From Actinoplanes lobatus (GTDB lineage: Bacteria; Actinomycetota; Actinomycetes; Mycobacteriales; Micromonosporaceae): a DNA stretch of 64,000 bases. The notes under the pieces were generated by a model. The model saw nothing but the letters and a program-made list of their open reading frames with translations, ran no database searches and had not been told where the DNA came from. Shown one piece after another: positions 8,658 through 17,571 of the stretch (its first letter is position 1; the number at the start of each line of letters is the position of its first letter). Made by a program: the position numbers and the translations under genes. The stretch covers positions 9,544,501 through 9,608,500 of the forward strand of contig NZ_JACHNC010000001.1 of assembly GCF_014205215.1 (NCBI RefSeq), read 5' to 3'.

Positions 8658-9164
8658 ACAACAGCGGCGTGCAAAGCGGGCGAAACGGGCGCCTGTTTCC
8701 GGCGAAAGCCCCATTTCCGCCCAGCGCGGCGGACGGCGCCCCCCATTTGGCGGTTCGCCCGACCGGGCGCTTGACGTAGAACCGCGAACGCCCAAGAAGG
8801 AGACTCCCGGATGGCCACAATGGCGCAAGATCGCGCGCTCGGTGACGATCACCCAAGATTCACATCGGCACCTGCGGATGACTTGCGCAGCCGACGATGA
8901 CCGGCCGAACCTCGCGGCGAAGACGAGAAACACACGAACAAGCGACTCGACATCCACCCCCAGCGACAACCGAAAACGAGACTCTCTGGCTACCTCGATC
9001 TTCCACAAGAGCCGGTGAACCGGGTCCCTCGCTCACCCGGAGTGCCGGCCGGCCGGGCTTTCGGCGGTGAGCGCACACGAAAGCCGCTACGTGGACGGCC
9101 ATCGCCCCGATAGGGCACGTAGACGACCACGACACCACCACCGTGCGCGCCCACCCTCACGTAA

Positions 9165-9627
9165 GCGCGACCACCCGCCCAGAGGGAACGGCGTGACGGC
9201 CGGGAGCGGGCAGCCCCGTGCCTGGAAAGCAAAACCGCAACCACCCACCCAGGGCGGCCGGTGCAACGGCCGCGAGCAGACAACCCCGTGCCTGGAAAGC
9301 AAAACCGCAACCACCCACCCAGGGCGGCCGGCGCAACGGCCGCGAGCAGACAACCCCGTGCCTGGAAAGCAAAACCGCAACCACCCACCCAGGGCGGCCG
9401 GCGCAACGGCCGCGAGCAGACAACCCCGTGCCTGGAAAGCAAAACCGCAACCACCCACCCAGGGCGGCCGGCGCAACGGCCGCAAGCAGGCAACCCCCGG
9501 CGCCTGGGAAGCAAGAGCGGGACCACCGCACCGGGCCACCGGCGCTACGGCAGAGGGCAACCCGGCAGCCCGGCCGGCAACACCGCGACCACCCACCCAG
9601 CGGGACCGAAAGCAGCGGGTGGCAGGC
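9165..9627. repeat. 70-bp tandem repeat array with a hairpin in each unit
   Basis: Four nearly identical 70-bp units occupy 9211-9490, each starting CAACCCCGTGCCTGGAAAGC (CAG in the first). Diverged copies can be aligned on both sides, from about 9165 and to about 9627. Each core unit has a perfect 7-bp stem, GCGGCCG-gcgcaa-CGGCCGC, for example 9324-9343. Units abut directly with no spacers, so it is not CRISPR. A 70-bp period is not a multiple of three, which argues against a repeat protein. Homogeneous centre with decayed edges suggests recent expansion by slippage or unequal exchange. Confidence 0.88.
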
Positions 9628-9782
9628 GCCCGGGCACCGATCTCAGCCCGGCGGGCGCGGCACAGGCCGGAGCGGGCAGCAGGATCGCGCCGACCGGACG
9701 GAACGGCCCTGAGAAGGCGGGACGAGGACGCGCGTACAAGAAAAGATCTTGAAGTGGAACGCGGACCTGGACCGCAGAACCC

Positions 9783-10760
9783 TCACAGGCGGGCGGGCAG
9801 TGCCGGGCCGCGGCGGCGGGCGCGCAGGCGTGCGCGCACGGCGGCGGCACGTTCCCGGGCGGGATCGAGCTTGTCGCGCACCGTCAGCCAGGTGCGGGTC
9901 GCCCTGATCTCGGGGGTACGGCGGCAGGCGGTCGACACCTGGTAGCCGAACCGGGTCAGCCGGTCCCCGAAGATCGCCTCGCAGCGGTCGATCTCCTCGG
10001 CCGTGAGCCGTCGCTGCCAGCTGCTCACCCGGGCCGTGGTGACCTCGGAGCGGGTCAGCGCGTGCCAGGTCTTGTACGCGGGGACGGCCACCGCGGCGAG
10101 TTCGGACGGGTGGGCCATCGCCGGGTCGTACTCCTCGCCGAGGAAGTCGCAGATCGCCCGCAGGTGCGGTTCCGGATCGGCGACCAGGTCCTCGTAGCGC
10201 AGCTGGTGGTAGACGCCGGCCGGGTAGGCGCGGGCGGCCCGCAGCGAGGAGTCGGCGGACCGCGCCCAGATGTCGATCAGCTCGTCGACGTCGCGCGGCC
10301 CCCACGGCGTCTCCTTGAGCGACGCCACGCAGTCCCGGCCGTCGCGCACGATGTTGATGATCTGCGCGTCCGGGAAGAGCCGCCGGATGGCCGGCAGGTG
10401 CCGCAGGTAGAGCGGCCGCTTGTCGCCCCAGCGCGGCTTGCCGAACCGTTCGGCGTACAGCTTGAAGACCGTGCCGAGGGCCGAGCCGAGCGTGGGCGGC
10501 GCGGCGACGATCGCCTCGACGGTCGCCTGCCGGTCCAGGCCGAGGTCGCCGAAGTGGCTGGTGCCGGTGATGAACTCGGCCAGGGCGCGGCGCCGCGCCG
10601 GCTCGCCGAGGTCGCCGAACTCGTGCCGCCGGTGGTAGGCGGGCAGCAGGAAGCGGCTTTCCGGGGGCAGCGCGATCCGCGGGTGCGCGTGCAGCATCAG
10701 CTGGAGCATCGTGGTGCCGGAGCGTGGGCAGCCGACGACGAAGATCGGGCGGTCAGACAT
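9783..10760 (-). CDS. Sulfotransferase family protein
   Basis: A 325-residue PAPS-dependent sulfotransferase-like enzyme. The 5'-phosphosulfate loop FVVGCPRSGTTMLQLML is at the N-terminus and the 3'-phosphate motif IVRDGRDCVAS is in the middle, followed by YEDLVADPEPHLRAICDFLG, a hallmark of the family. Such enzymes move sulfate from PAPS to hydroxyl or amino groups of glycans, lipids or metabolites. The C-terminal 40 residues are very Arg-rich (VRARLRARRRG). It stands alone, divergent from the YjbR-like gene, so the acceptor cannot be inferred. Confidence 0.88.
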   Translation of the reverse strand: MSDRPIFVVGCPRSGTTMLQLMLHAHPRIALPPESRFLLPAYHRRHEFGDLGEPARRRALAEFITGTSHFGDLGLDRQATVEAIVAAPPTLGSALGTVFKLYAERFGKPRWGDKRPLYLRHLPAIRRLFPDAQIINIVRDGRDCVASLKETPWGPRDVDELIDIWARSADSSLRAARAYPAGVYHQLRYEDLVADPEPHLRAICDFLGEEYDPAMAHPSELAAVAVPAYKTWHALTRSEVTTARVSSWQRRLTAEEIDRCEAIFGDRLTRFGYQVSTACRRTPEIRATRTWLTVRDKLDPARERAAAVRARLRARRRGPALPARL

Positions 10761-10847
10761 GGCCTAGACGGTAAGATACGTTATGTCCGTTTTGCAAAGA
10801 AGGCCACAGCGGTTGCCGGCGGCCCGTACGTGGCGTAAGCACGAGTC

Positions 10848-11189
10848 ATGATCGGTGACGAACTGTTGCGACACTGCCTCGCCAAGCCGGGCGCCTGGCA
10901 GGACGAGCCGTGGGAGGGCGACGTCGTCGCCAAGGTGGGCAAGAAGATCTTCGCGTTCCTGGGCACCGGGGAGGCCGTCGGCGTCAAGTGCGGGCCGAAC
11001 CGGGACGTCGCCGACGAGTGGCTGGACCGCTACCCCGAGGACGCCTCGGCCAGCGCCTACATCGGCCGCCACGGGTGGAACACGCTACGCGTGGGCGGCG
11101 CCATCCCGGACGACGAGATCCTCGAGGCGGTCGACGCGTCCTACGAGACGATCGTCGCCACCCTGCCCAAGAAGGACCGGCCCGCCTGA
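10848..11189 (+). CDS. MmcQ/YjbR-family protein
   Basis: A 113-residue protein matching the MmcQ/YjbR family: LAKPGAWQDEPWEGDVVAKV at the start, KIFAFLGTGEAVGVKCG in the middle, and YIGRHGWNTLRVGGAIPDDE ahead of a C-terminal helix. The fold resembles a DNA-binding CyaY-like domain, but no biochemical role is firmly known. Length is normal for the family. It is divergent from the sulfotransferase gene, 87 bp away, and is followed by an OsmC gene on the same strand. Confidence 0.85.
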   Translation: MIGDELLRHCLAKPGAWQDEPWEGDVVAKVGKKIFAFLGTGEAVGVKCGPNRDVADEWLDRYPEDASASAYIGRHGWNTLRVGGAIPDDEILEAVDASYETIVATLPKKDRPA

Positions 11190-11230
11190 CGCGTACCGTG
11201 GGCATCCGGAGGATCTCTCGGGGAGGGTGA

Positions 11231-11698
11231 ATGCCACTCACGCACCACTACGCCACCGTCGTCACCTGGACCGGCAACCGGGGCACCGGCACCAGCGGGT
11301 ACCGCGACTACGGCCGTGACCACGAGGTCACCGCGGAGGGGCCGCCGCCGATCGCCGGCAGCTCGGACAGGACGTTCCGCGGGGACCCGGAGCGGTGGAA
11401 CCCGGAGCAGCTGCTGCTGGCCGCGCTGTCCCAGTGCCACATGCTGTCCTACCTGCACGCCTGCGCCGACGCCGGGATCATCGTCACCTCCTATGTGGAC
11501 CGCGCCTCCGGTGAGATGACCACCCGCGCCGGGTCCGGGCGGTTCACCGAGGCGGTGCTGCGGCCCGAGGTGACCGTGGCGTCGCCGGAGATGGTGGAGA
11601 CGGCGATCAAGCTGCACGACGACGCGCACCACGCCTGCTTCATCGCGAACTCGGTGAACTTCCCGGTGCGCCACGAGGCGGTGGTGACGGGCGGCTGA
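11231..11698 (+). CDS. OsmC/Ohr-family peroxide-reductase-like protein
   Basis: A 155-residue OsmC-family protein. Two conserved cysteines are present in the typical contexts, SQCHMLSYLHACADAG and HHACFIANSVNFPV, which in the family form the thiol pair that reduces organic hydroperoxides. The N-terminal beta region with HEVTAEGPPPIAGSSD also fits. Role: thiol-dependent peroxide detoxification in the cytoplasm (family knowledge). It ends at a strong hairpin shared with the convergent siderophore-binding gene. Confidence 0.87.
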   Translation: MPLTHHYATVVTWTGNRGTGTSGYRDYGRDHEVTAEGPPPIAGSSDRTFRGDPERWNPEQLLLAALSQCHMLSYLHACADAGIIVTSYVDRASGEMTTRAGSGRFTEAVLRPEVTVASPEMVETAIKLHDDAHHACFIANSVNFPVRHEAVVTGG

Positions 11699-11706
11699 AC
11701 GAAGAA

Positions 11707-11736
11707 CCCCGCCACCGGCGTGGGCCGGTGGCGGGG
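11707..11736. terminator. Bidirectional hairpin terminator
   Basis: A perfect 13-bp stem CCCCGCCACCGGC/GCCGGTGGCGGGG with a 4-base loop lies between the converging OsmC and siderophore-binding-protein genes, 9 bp after one stop and 8 bp before the other. A short A-run on the left supplies Us for minus-strand transcripts. Confidence 0.8.
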
Positions 11737-11743
11737 CCGAGGA

Positions 11744-12775
11744 TCAGGCGAGCTTCTTGGACTTCGTGATGGCGGCGGTGATGGCCTCGATCAGCGGGGC
11801 CGAGCCGGCCCACGAGTAGATCGGGACGGCCTGCCACGGGAAGATCTGGTTCGCCTTGACGGCGGGCAGGGCGGCCCAGCCCGGCTTGGACGCCAGGTCG
11901 TTGGGCTGCAGGGTGCCGGTACGCGCGTCGAGGAAGATGATGTCGGCGTGGTACTTGTCGGCGTTCTCCCAGCTCAGCGACTCGTAGTAGTCGGCGCCAT
12001 TGACCTCGGGCATGACCAGGTCGACGCCGAGCTCCTTGAAGTACATGAGGTCGGAGCTGACCGCGGCGCTGGACACGTAGAAGATGTCGGCGGCGCCGGA
12101 GCCGAACAGCACCTTGACCCCACCGGCGGCCTTGGCGGCGGCGCTCAGGTCGGCGGCGGCCTTCTCGAAGCGGGCCTTGGCCTCGGTCACCTTCGGCGCG
12201 TTGAGGTCGGCGCCCAGCGACTTGGCGAGCTCGGCGTACCGCTCGATCGGCTTGTTCAGCGGGACCCGGCCCACGGTGATGGTGGCGGCCGGGGCGAGCT
12301 TGAGGATCTGGTCCTTGCTGGCGTCCGGGATGTACCAGTACGCGCCCGGGTCGAACATGTGCGTGACCAGCAGCTCGGGCTGGAGGGCCGCGTACTTCTC
12401 CACGGAGAACTCGCCCCAGGCGTTGCCGATGATCTGGACCTTGTTGATGTCCAGGTCGCCGGCCTGCTCCTCGGCGGTGCCGTCGGCCTTCTTGGTCTCG
12501 CCGAAGACGCCGGCGATCCTGTCCTGGAGGCCCAGGTCGACAAGCGCGGCGGCGGTGCCGGTGAAGGCGACGATCTTGCCGGGGGTCTTGTCGGCCTTGT
12601 GTTCCTTGGGCTGGTCGTCGGTGAACGCCCACGGGCCGGCGGCGGTGGCGGTGGCGTCCGGTGCCGACCCGGTCTCCTCCTTGCCACCGCAGGCGGCGAG
12701 CAGGGCGCCCGCACCGGCGGCGCCACCCGCGGCCAGCAGACCACGACGGGACAAAGAAAGCTGTGAGTACTTCAT
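11744..12775 (-). CDS. Ferric-siderophore ABC transporter substrate-binding lipoprotein
   Basis: A 343-residue class III binding protein of the FepB/FhuD type. The ATG at 12775 follows an AGAAAG site; a TTG two codons upstream is possible. The N-terminus has a twin-arginine-like motif (LSLSRRGLLAAGG) and a lipobox LLAAC, so it is probably a Tat-exported lipoprotein. Later motifs include PGKIVAFTGTAAALVDLGL and QPELLVTHMFDP, typical of siderophore receptors. It is divergent from the FecCD-type permeases and ATPase across an iron box and is presumably derepressed at low iron. Confidence 0.9.
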   Translation of the reverse strand: MKYSQLSLSRRGLLAAGGAAGAGALLAACGGKEETGSAPDATATAAGPWAFTDDQPKEHKADKTPGKIVAFTGTAAALVDLGLQDRIAGVFGETKKADGTAEEQAGDLDINKVQIIGNAWGEFSVEKYAALQPELLVTHMFDPGAYWYIPDASKDQILKLAPAATITVGRVPLNKPIERYAELAKSLGADLNAPKVTEAKARFEKAAADLSAAAKAAGGVKVLFGSGAADIFYVSSAAVSSDLMYFKELGVDLVMPEVNGADYYESLSWENADKYHADIIFLDARTGTLQPNDLASKPGWAALPAVKANQIFPWQAVPIYSWAGSAPLIEAITAAITKSKKLA

Positions 12776-12819
12776 ATTCAAGTCTTTCTGGGGGGACGAC
12801 CGGCCCTACGACCGAGTGC

Positions 12820-12838
12820 GATGGTTAGGCTAACCTAA
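12820..12838. promoter_or_regulatory. IdeR/DtxR-type iron box
   Basis: The 19-mer ending GGTTAGGCTAACCTAA matches the known DtxR/IdeR consensus (TTAGGTTAGSCTAACCTAA) at 16 of 19 positions; only the first three bases differ. It sits between the divergent siderophore-binding gene (45 bp away) and the permease operon (53 bp away), so one box probably represses both at high iron. Confidence 0.85.
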
Positions 12839-12890
12839 CGGACCGAACGCGCGTCAACAGGATCCAGATCACCAGGGCGGGAGAACCACA

Positions 12891-13931
12891 CTGTCCACCA
12901 TCGACACCCCCGTCGAGCAGGGGTTACGCGCCACGGAGCCGGCCCGTGCCGGGCGCCGCTCCGCCGTACGCCTGTTCGGACTGATCCTGGCCCTGGTGGC
13001 GCTCGCCGCGGTCCTGGTCCTCAGTGTCGGGTTCGGCGCCCGCTTCCTCTCCCCCGGCGAGGTGTGGGCCGGCCTAACCGACCCGGCGTCGGAGTACTAC
13101 CGGATCGTCCACGAGATGCGCCTTCCGCGTACCCTGCTCGGTCTGATGGTCGGCATGGCGCTCGGCCTGGCCGGCGCGATCATGCAGGCCCTGACCCGCA
13201 ACCCGCTGGCCGATCCGGGCCTGCTCGGCATCAACGCGGGCGCGTCGGCGGCGGTGGCCAGCGCCGCGGTGTTCTTCGGCATCGGCACCTTCTTCGGGTA
13301 CGTGTGGTTCGCACTCGCCGGCGCCGCGGTCGTCACCGCGCTGGTGTACGCGGTCGGCGGCGGGCGCTCGGCCACCCCGGCCCGGCTCGCGCTGGCCGGG
13401 GCCGCGCTCAACGCCACGCTGTACTCCTACGTGAGCGCCACCCTGCTCTCCGACACGCAGGCCATCGACAAGGTGAAGTTCTGGACCGCCGGCTCGCTGG
13501 CCAGCGCCGACTTCGAGACCGTCCGGCTGCTGCTGCCGTTCTTCCTGTCCGGCCTGCTGGCCGGACTGCTGGTGGCCCGGCCGCTCAACGCGCTGTCGCT
13601 GGGCGACGACGCGGCCCGCGCGCTGGGCGCCAGGCCGGCGGTGATCCGGGTCGCGGTGATCGTCGCGGTCACCCTGCTGTGCGGCAGCGCCACCGCGGCG
13701 TGCGGCCCGATCGTCTTCGTGGGGCTTCTCGTCCCGCACCTGGTGCGGCCGATCACCGGACCGGACCTGCGCTGGATGCTGCCCTACACCGCGGTGCTGG
13801 CGCCGGTGCTGCTGCTCGGCGCCGACGTGCTCGGCCGGATCCTGGGCAGCCCCGGCGAGCTCCAGGTCGGCACGGTCACCGCGGTCCTCGGCGGTCCCCT
13901 GTTCCTCTATCTCGTGCGAGCCGCGAAATGA
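12891..13931 (+). CDS. Ferric-siderophore ABC permease, FecCD family (probable CTG start)
   Basis: An integral membrane permease with the FecCD motifs RLPRTLLGLMVGMALGLAGA, ALTRNPLADPGLLGINAGAS and FVGLLVPHLVRPI, about nine to ten membrane helices. The first canonical start in frame (GTG, 12996) falls inside the first helix. A CTG at 12891, six bases after GGAGAA, gives a sensible soluble N-terminus (xSTIDTPVEQGLRATEPARA), and an in-frame TAA lies at 12831. I infer a CTG start, about 346 residues. It overlaps the second permease by 4 bp. Confidence 0.85.
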   Translation: MSTIDTPVEQGLRATEPARAGRRSAVRLFGLILALVALAAVLVLSVGFGARFLSPGEVWAGLTDPASEYYRIVHEMRLPRTLLGLMVGMALGLAGAIMQALTRNPLADPGLLGINAGASAAVASAAVFFGIGTFFGYVWFALAGAAVVTALVYAVGGGRSATPARLALAGAALNATLYSYVSATLLSDTQAIDKVKFWTAGSLASADFETVRLLLPFFLSGLLAGLLVARPLNALSLGDDAARALGARPAVIRVAVIVAVTLLCGSATAACGPIVFVGLLVPHLVRPITGPDLRWMLPYTAVLAPVLLLGADVLGRILGSPGELQVGTVTAVLGGPLFLYLVRAAK

Positions 13932-14950
13932 CGCTTGTCGAAGTCAGGAGAAACCCGGGCCGGGTCCGCCCGCGGGCCGTGGTGGTCGGGGTGACCGCCG
14001 TGGTCGCCACCGTCGTGGTCAGCGTGTTCAGCCTCGGCACCGGCGACTTCCCGATCGCCCCGGCCGACGTGGTGACGACCCTGTTCGGCGCGGGCAACCC
14101 GGCACACGAGTTCATCATCAACGAGCTGCGACTGCCCCGGCTGATCGTCGCGATCCTGGTCGGCGCGGCCCTGGCGGCCGGCGGCGCGGTCTTCCAGTCG
14201 CTGGTCCGCAACCCGCTGGGCAGCCCGGACATGCTGGGCGTCACCAACGGCGCGAGCACCGCGGCACTGGTCGTGGTGATCCTCGGCGGCTCCGACCTCC
14301 AGCTGTCGATCGCCGCGATCGCCGGCGGGATGGCCGCCACCCTGCTGATCCAGCTGATCGCCGGCCGGGCGCTGCACGGCTTCCGGTTCATCCTGGTCGG
14401 CGTCGGCATGGCGGCGATCCTCACCGGCATCAGCGGTTACCTGCTGACCCGCGGGCAGCAGATGGAGAACGCCCGGGCGCTGCTCTGGCTCACCGGCAGC
14501 CTGGACGGCCGCTCGTGGACCCAGGCGGTGCCGCTGCTCGTGGTGCTCGGCGCGGTGCTGCCGTTCCTGGTGCTGGCCTGCGGTCCCGGCCTGCGGATCC
14601 TGGAGATGGGCGACGACGCGGCGTCGGCGCTCGGGGTGCCGGTTTCGCTGCTGCGCAACGGCGCGCTGCTGGCCGCCGCCCTGCTGGTGTCGTTCGGCGC
14701 GGCCGCCGCCGGGCCGGTCGCCTTCGTGGCGCTGATCGCCCCGCACCTGGCCAAGCGGCTCACCCGGGCGCCCGGGCCGAACCTGCTGCCGTCGATCGCG
14801 GTCGGGGCGCTGCTGCTCAGCGGCGCCGACTTCATCGCCCAGCACGCTCTCGACGACCGGGTCCTCCCGGTCGGGGTGATCACCGGCCTGGTCGGTGGCG
14901 CCTACCTGGTCTGGCTGCTCACCACCGAACGGCGAGCGGGACGGATCTGA
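13928..14950 (+). CDS. Ferric-siderophore ABC permease, FecCD family (second subunit)
   Basis: A 340-residue partner permease. The ATG at 13928 overlaps the stop of the first permease (ATGA), which fits coupled synthesis of a heterodimer. Characteristic motifs are NELRLPRLIVAILVGAALAA, SLVRNPLGSPDMLGVTNGAS and FVALIAPHLAKRLTRAPG. With its partner it should form the membrane channel importing ferric siderophore complexes delivered by the binding lipoprotein. Length and helix number are normal for FecD/FepG relatives. Confidence 0.92.
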   Translation: MTLVEVRRNPGRVRPRAVVVGVTAVVATVVVSVFSLGTGDFPIAPADVVTTLFGAGNPAHEFIINELRLPRLIVAILVGAALAAGGAVFQSLVRNPLGSPDMLGVTNGASTAALVVVILGGSDLQLSIAAIAGGMAATLLIQLIAGRALHGFRFILVGVGMAAILTGISGYLLTRGQQMENARALLWLTGSLDGRSWTQAVPLLVVLGAVLPFLVLACGPGLRILEMGDDAASALGVPVSLLRNGALLAAALLVSFGAAAAGPVAFVALIAPHLAKRLTRAPGPNLLPSIAVGALLLSGADFIAQHALDDRVLPVGVITGLVGGAYLVWLLTTERRAGRI

Positions 14951-14957
14951 GGCGGAT

Positions 14958-15800
14958 ATGACGAACACGGCAACTGGAGAGAACATGACCCGTCTCAGCG
15001 GCACCGGGATGACACTGGCCTACGACAAGCGGGTCATCGCCGAGGACCTCAGCGTCGAGATCCCGGACGGCTCGTTCACGGTCATCATCGGGCCGAACGC
15101 GTGCGGCAAGTCGACCCTGCTGCGGGCGCTGTCCCGGCTGCTCAAGCCGACCACCGGCACCGTGCTGCTGGACGGCAAGGACGTGCACTCGCAGCCCACC
15201 CGGACCGTCGCGAAGACGCTCGGCCTGCTCCCCCAGTCGTCGACCGCCCCGGACGGCATCACCGTCGCCGAGCTGGTGGCCCGTGGCCGCTACCCCCACC
15301 AGAGCATCCTGCGCCGCTGGTCGGCCGAGGACGAGCGGGTGGTCGAGGAGTCGATGGAGTCCACCGGGGTGGCCGACCTGGCCGACCGCAACGTCGACGA
15401 GCTCTCCGGCGGCCAGCGGCAGCGGGTGTGGCTGGCCATGGCGCTGGCCCAGCAGACGCCGCTGCTGCTGCTCGACGAGCCCACCACCTACCTGGACATC
15501 GCGCACCAGATCGAGGTGCTGGACCTCTGCGCCGAGCTGCACGAGCGCCAGGGCCGGACGCTCGTCGCCGTCCTGCACGACCTCAACCACGCGGCCCGCT
15601 ACGCGACCCACCTCATCGCCATGCGCTCCGGCAAGGTGGCCCGTTCCGGACAGCCTGGCGAGGTGCTCACCGCCGAACTGGTCGAGGAGGTGTTCGGGCT
15701 GCCCTGCCGGGTGATCGACGACCCGGAGACCGGCACCCCGCTGGTCGTGCCCGCCGCCCGTCGACGTGCCGAAGATCTCTCAACCAACGCGCGAATCTGA
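14958..15800 (+). CDS. Ferric-siderophore ABC ATP-binding protein, FepC-like
   Basis: A 280-residue ATPase of the iron importer. Motifs: Walker [15 protein letters not shown], signature [18 protein letters not shown], Walker [17 protein letters not shown] and switch region [13 protein letters not shown], all typical of FepC/FhuC. The ATG at 14958 has a GAGGCGG site; an ATG at 14985 after GGAGAG is an equally good alternative and would remove nine residues. It is the third gene downstream of the iron box, 7 bp from the second permease. Confidence 0.92.
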   Translation: MTNTATGENMTRLSGTGMTLAYDKRVIAEDLSVEIPDGSFTVIIGPNACGKSTLLRALSRLLKPTTGTVLLDGKDVHSQPTRTVAKTLGLLPQSSTAPDGITVAELVARGRYPHQSILRRWSAEDERVVEESMESTGVADLADRNVDELSGGQRQRVWLAMALAQQTPLLLLDEPTTYLDIAHQIEVLDLCAELHERQGRTLVAVLHDLNHAARYATHLIAMRSGKVARSGQPGEVLTAELVEEVFGLPCRVIDDPETGTPLVVPAARRRAEDLSTNARI

Positions 15801-15853
15801 CGATCGGAGGGGGGTACCCCTATTCCCTCCTCCCCTCGCCGGAGCGTGAACAG

Positions 15854-17461
15854 ATGTCCTCCGAAGCCGCACCCGAGCGTGCGACCAGCAACGCCGCGGT
15901 CGGCTGGTTCTCCGACCTCCGCGTCCGCACGAAGATCCTGGCCGCCATGTCGCTGGTGGCGATCTTCGTCACCGCCGCCTGTGTGCTGGCCGTCGCCCGG
16001 ATGGGGGACATGGACAGCCGCCTCACCGAGGTGCGCTCCACCAACGTCACCAACCTGGCCCTGCTCGGTGAGATCCGGGGCCACCAGGCGATGATCAACC
16101 ACTACGCGGCCGCCGGGATGGCGGTCGGCTCGGACAAGACCGCGCAGGCCGCCATCGGCGAGCAGCGCGCCGCGACGATCAAGAGTCTCGACGAGACGCT
16201 CAAGGCGTACCAGGCGCAGCCCAAGAGCCCGTCCGAGCAGAAGACGCTCGACGAGTTCACCGGCTTCTGGGACGAGTACAGCGGGGCGTGGGCCGACATC
16301 ATGGCCGGCAAGCCGCCGACGATCGACTTCGACGCCGTCAACAAGGGCATGGAGAGCACCATCGCCCAGCTCGCCGTCGAGACCGCCGCCAGCGCGGACG
16401 CCGCGGTGGCCGACGCGCACGACAGCTTCGAGTCGGCCCGGCGCCAGGTGCTGATCGTGCTCGGCGTGGGCCTGCTGCTGAGTGTCGCGCTGTCCGTGAT
16501 GGCCGCGCGGTCGATCACCCGTCGTCTCACCCCGGTGGCCGAGGCCATGGAGGCGATGGCGGCCGGCGACCTCACCCGTGACGTCCCGGTCGAGGGCAAG
16601 GACGAGATCGGCATGATGGCCCGCTCGGTGAACAAGGCGACCGTCTCGGTCCGGGAGACCGTGGCCGCGATGTCCGAGAGCGCCCGGCTGCTGGCCCAGA
16701 GCACCAGGGAGCTGTCCCGGGTCAACGACCAGACGGTCGCCGGCTCGGAGGCGGTGTCGGCGGGCGCCGGCTCGGCCACCGGCTCCGCCGACGAGGTGTC
16801 GTACAACCTCCAGACGGTCGCTACCGGCGCCGACGAGATGTCCCGGGCCATCCAGGAGATCTCGCAGAGCGCGGTGGCCAGCGCGGGCGTCACGCTGGAG
16901 GCGGTGGCGGTGGTCGCCGAGACCACCGAGACGGTCAGCAAGCTGGGCGCCAGCTCGCAGGAGATCGGCGACGTGGTGAAGACGATCACCGCGATCGCGG
17001 AGCAGACCAACCTGCTGGCCCTGAACGCGACCATCGAGGCCGCCCGTGCCGGCGAGTCCGGCAAGGGGTTCGCCGTGGTGGCCAGCGAGGTCAAGGACCT
17101 GGCCCAGGAGACCGCGAAGGCGACCGAGACCATCTCCGGGCGGGTGCAGGCCATCCAGGCCGACACCGAGAGCGCGGTCGCGGCGATCGTCCGGATCGGC
17201 GCGGTCATCGAGCGGATCAACCAGTTCCAGACGACGATCGCGTCGGCCGTCGAGGAGCAGACCGCGACGACCACCGAGATGAACCGCAACGTGGCGACCG
17301 CCGCGGCCGGCGCCCGGGAGATCGCCGGCAACATCGGGCAGGTCTCCAGTGCCGCCGAGCAGTCCAAGATGGCCGTCGCGGCGGGTCAGCAGGCGGCTTC
17401 CGAGCTGGCCTCGCTCGCCGACGACCTGCACCAGCTGGTCGGCCGGTTCGCCTTCAAGTAA
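15854..17461 (+). CDS. Methyl-accepting chemotaxis protein
   Basis: A 535-residue chemoreceptor. A membrane helix lies at about residues 30-53, followed by an extracellular four-helix-type domain, a second helix at about 197-217, a HAMP domain ([20 protein letters not shown]) and a signalling domain. The hairpin tip [18 protein letters not shown] begins at residue 383 and is intact. It senses an unknown ligand and should control CheA. This suggests a motile stage, as in zoospore-forming Actinoplanes, although no other che gene is in the window. It follows the iron operon by 53 bp but is functionally separate. Confidence 0.93.
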   Translation: MSSEAAPERATSNAAVGWFSDLRVRTKILAAMSLVAIFVTAACVLAVARMGDMDSRLTEVRSTNVTNLALLGEIRGHQAMINHYAAAGMAVGSDKTAQAAIGEQRAATIKSLDETLKAYQAQPKSPSEQKTLDEFTGFWDEYSGAWADIMAGKPPTIDFDAVNKGMESTIAQLAVETAASADAAVADAHDSFESARRQVLIVLGVGLLLSVALSVMAARSITRRLTPVAEAMEAMAAGDLTRDVPVEGKDEIGMMARSVNKATVSVRETVAAMSESARLLAQSTRELSRVNDQTVAGSEAVSAGAGSATGSADEVSYNLQTVATGADEMSRAIQEISQSAVASAGVTLEAVAVVAETTETVSKLGASSQEIGDVVKTITAIAEQTNLLALNATIEAARAGESGKGFAVVASEVKDLAQETAKATETISGRVQAIQADTESAVAAIVRIGAVIERINQFQTTIASAVEEQTATTTEMNRNVATAAAGAREIAGNIGQVSSAAEQSKMAVAAGQQAASELASLADDLHQLVGRFAFK

Positions 17462-17519
17462 AGATCAAGAGCAGGATGTCGTAGCGGGGCGGTGGTACAG
17501 ACCGTCGCTCCTGCCGAGG

Positions 17520-17557
17520 GAAGGGCCGGGCCCAGCATTCGCTGGCCCTGGCCCTTC
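17520..17557. terminator. Bidirectional hairpin terminator
   Basis: GAAGGGCC pairs with GGCCCTTC and the stem continues inward (CCAGC/GCTGG) past a G-U pair and one mismatch to a 4-base loop. It lies between the converging chemoreceptor and malate/lactate-dehydrogenase-type genes. Confidence 0.75.
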
Positions 17558-17571
17558 TACCTGCGTGCGTT

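Larger units (their letters stand above)
8332..9782. other. 1.45-kb gene-free region with repeats
   Basis: No credible gene is seen. The open frames here have poor codon-position bias, conflict with each other and resemble no family I know. The left part carries a long inverted repeat (8606-8657) and is less GC-rich than its surroundings. The right part carries a 70-bp tandem repeat array (about 9165-9627). The stretch ends just before the stop of the sulfotransferase gene. Confidence 0.6.

Noticed and set aside
9087..9596. Repeat protein encoded across the tandem array
   Set aside because: All frames are open only because the repeat lacks stops. A 70-bp period shifts frame at every unit, giving three different repeated peptides.
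9165..9627. CRISPR array
   Set aside because: Repeat units of 70 bp abut directly with no unique spacers, and no cas gene is present.
15101..17461. A single 786-residue protein fusing an N-terminal Arg-rich domain to the chemoreceptor
   Set aside because: The first 250 codons are the out-of-frame shadow of the siderophore ATPase gene. The receptor starts at the ATG at 15854.
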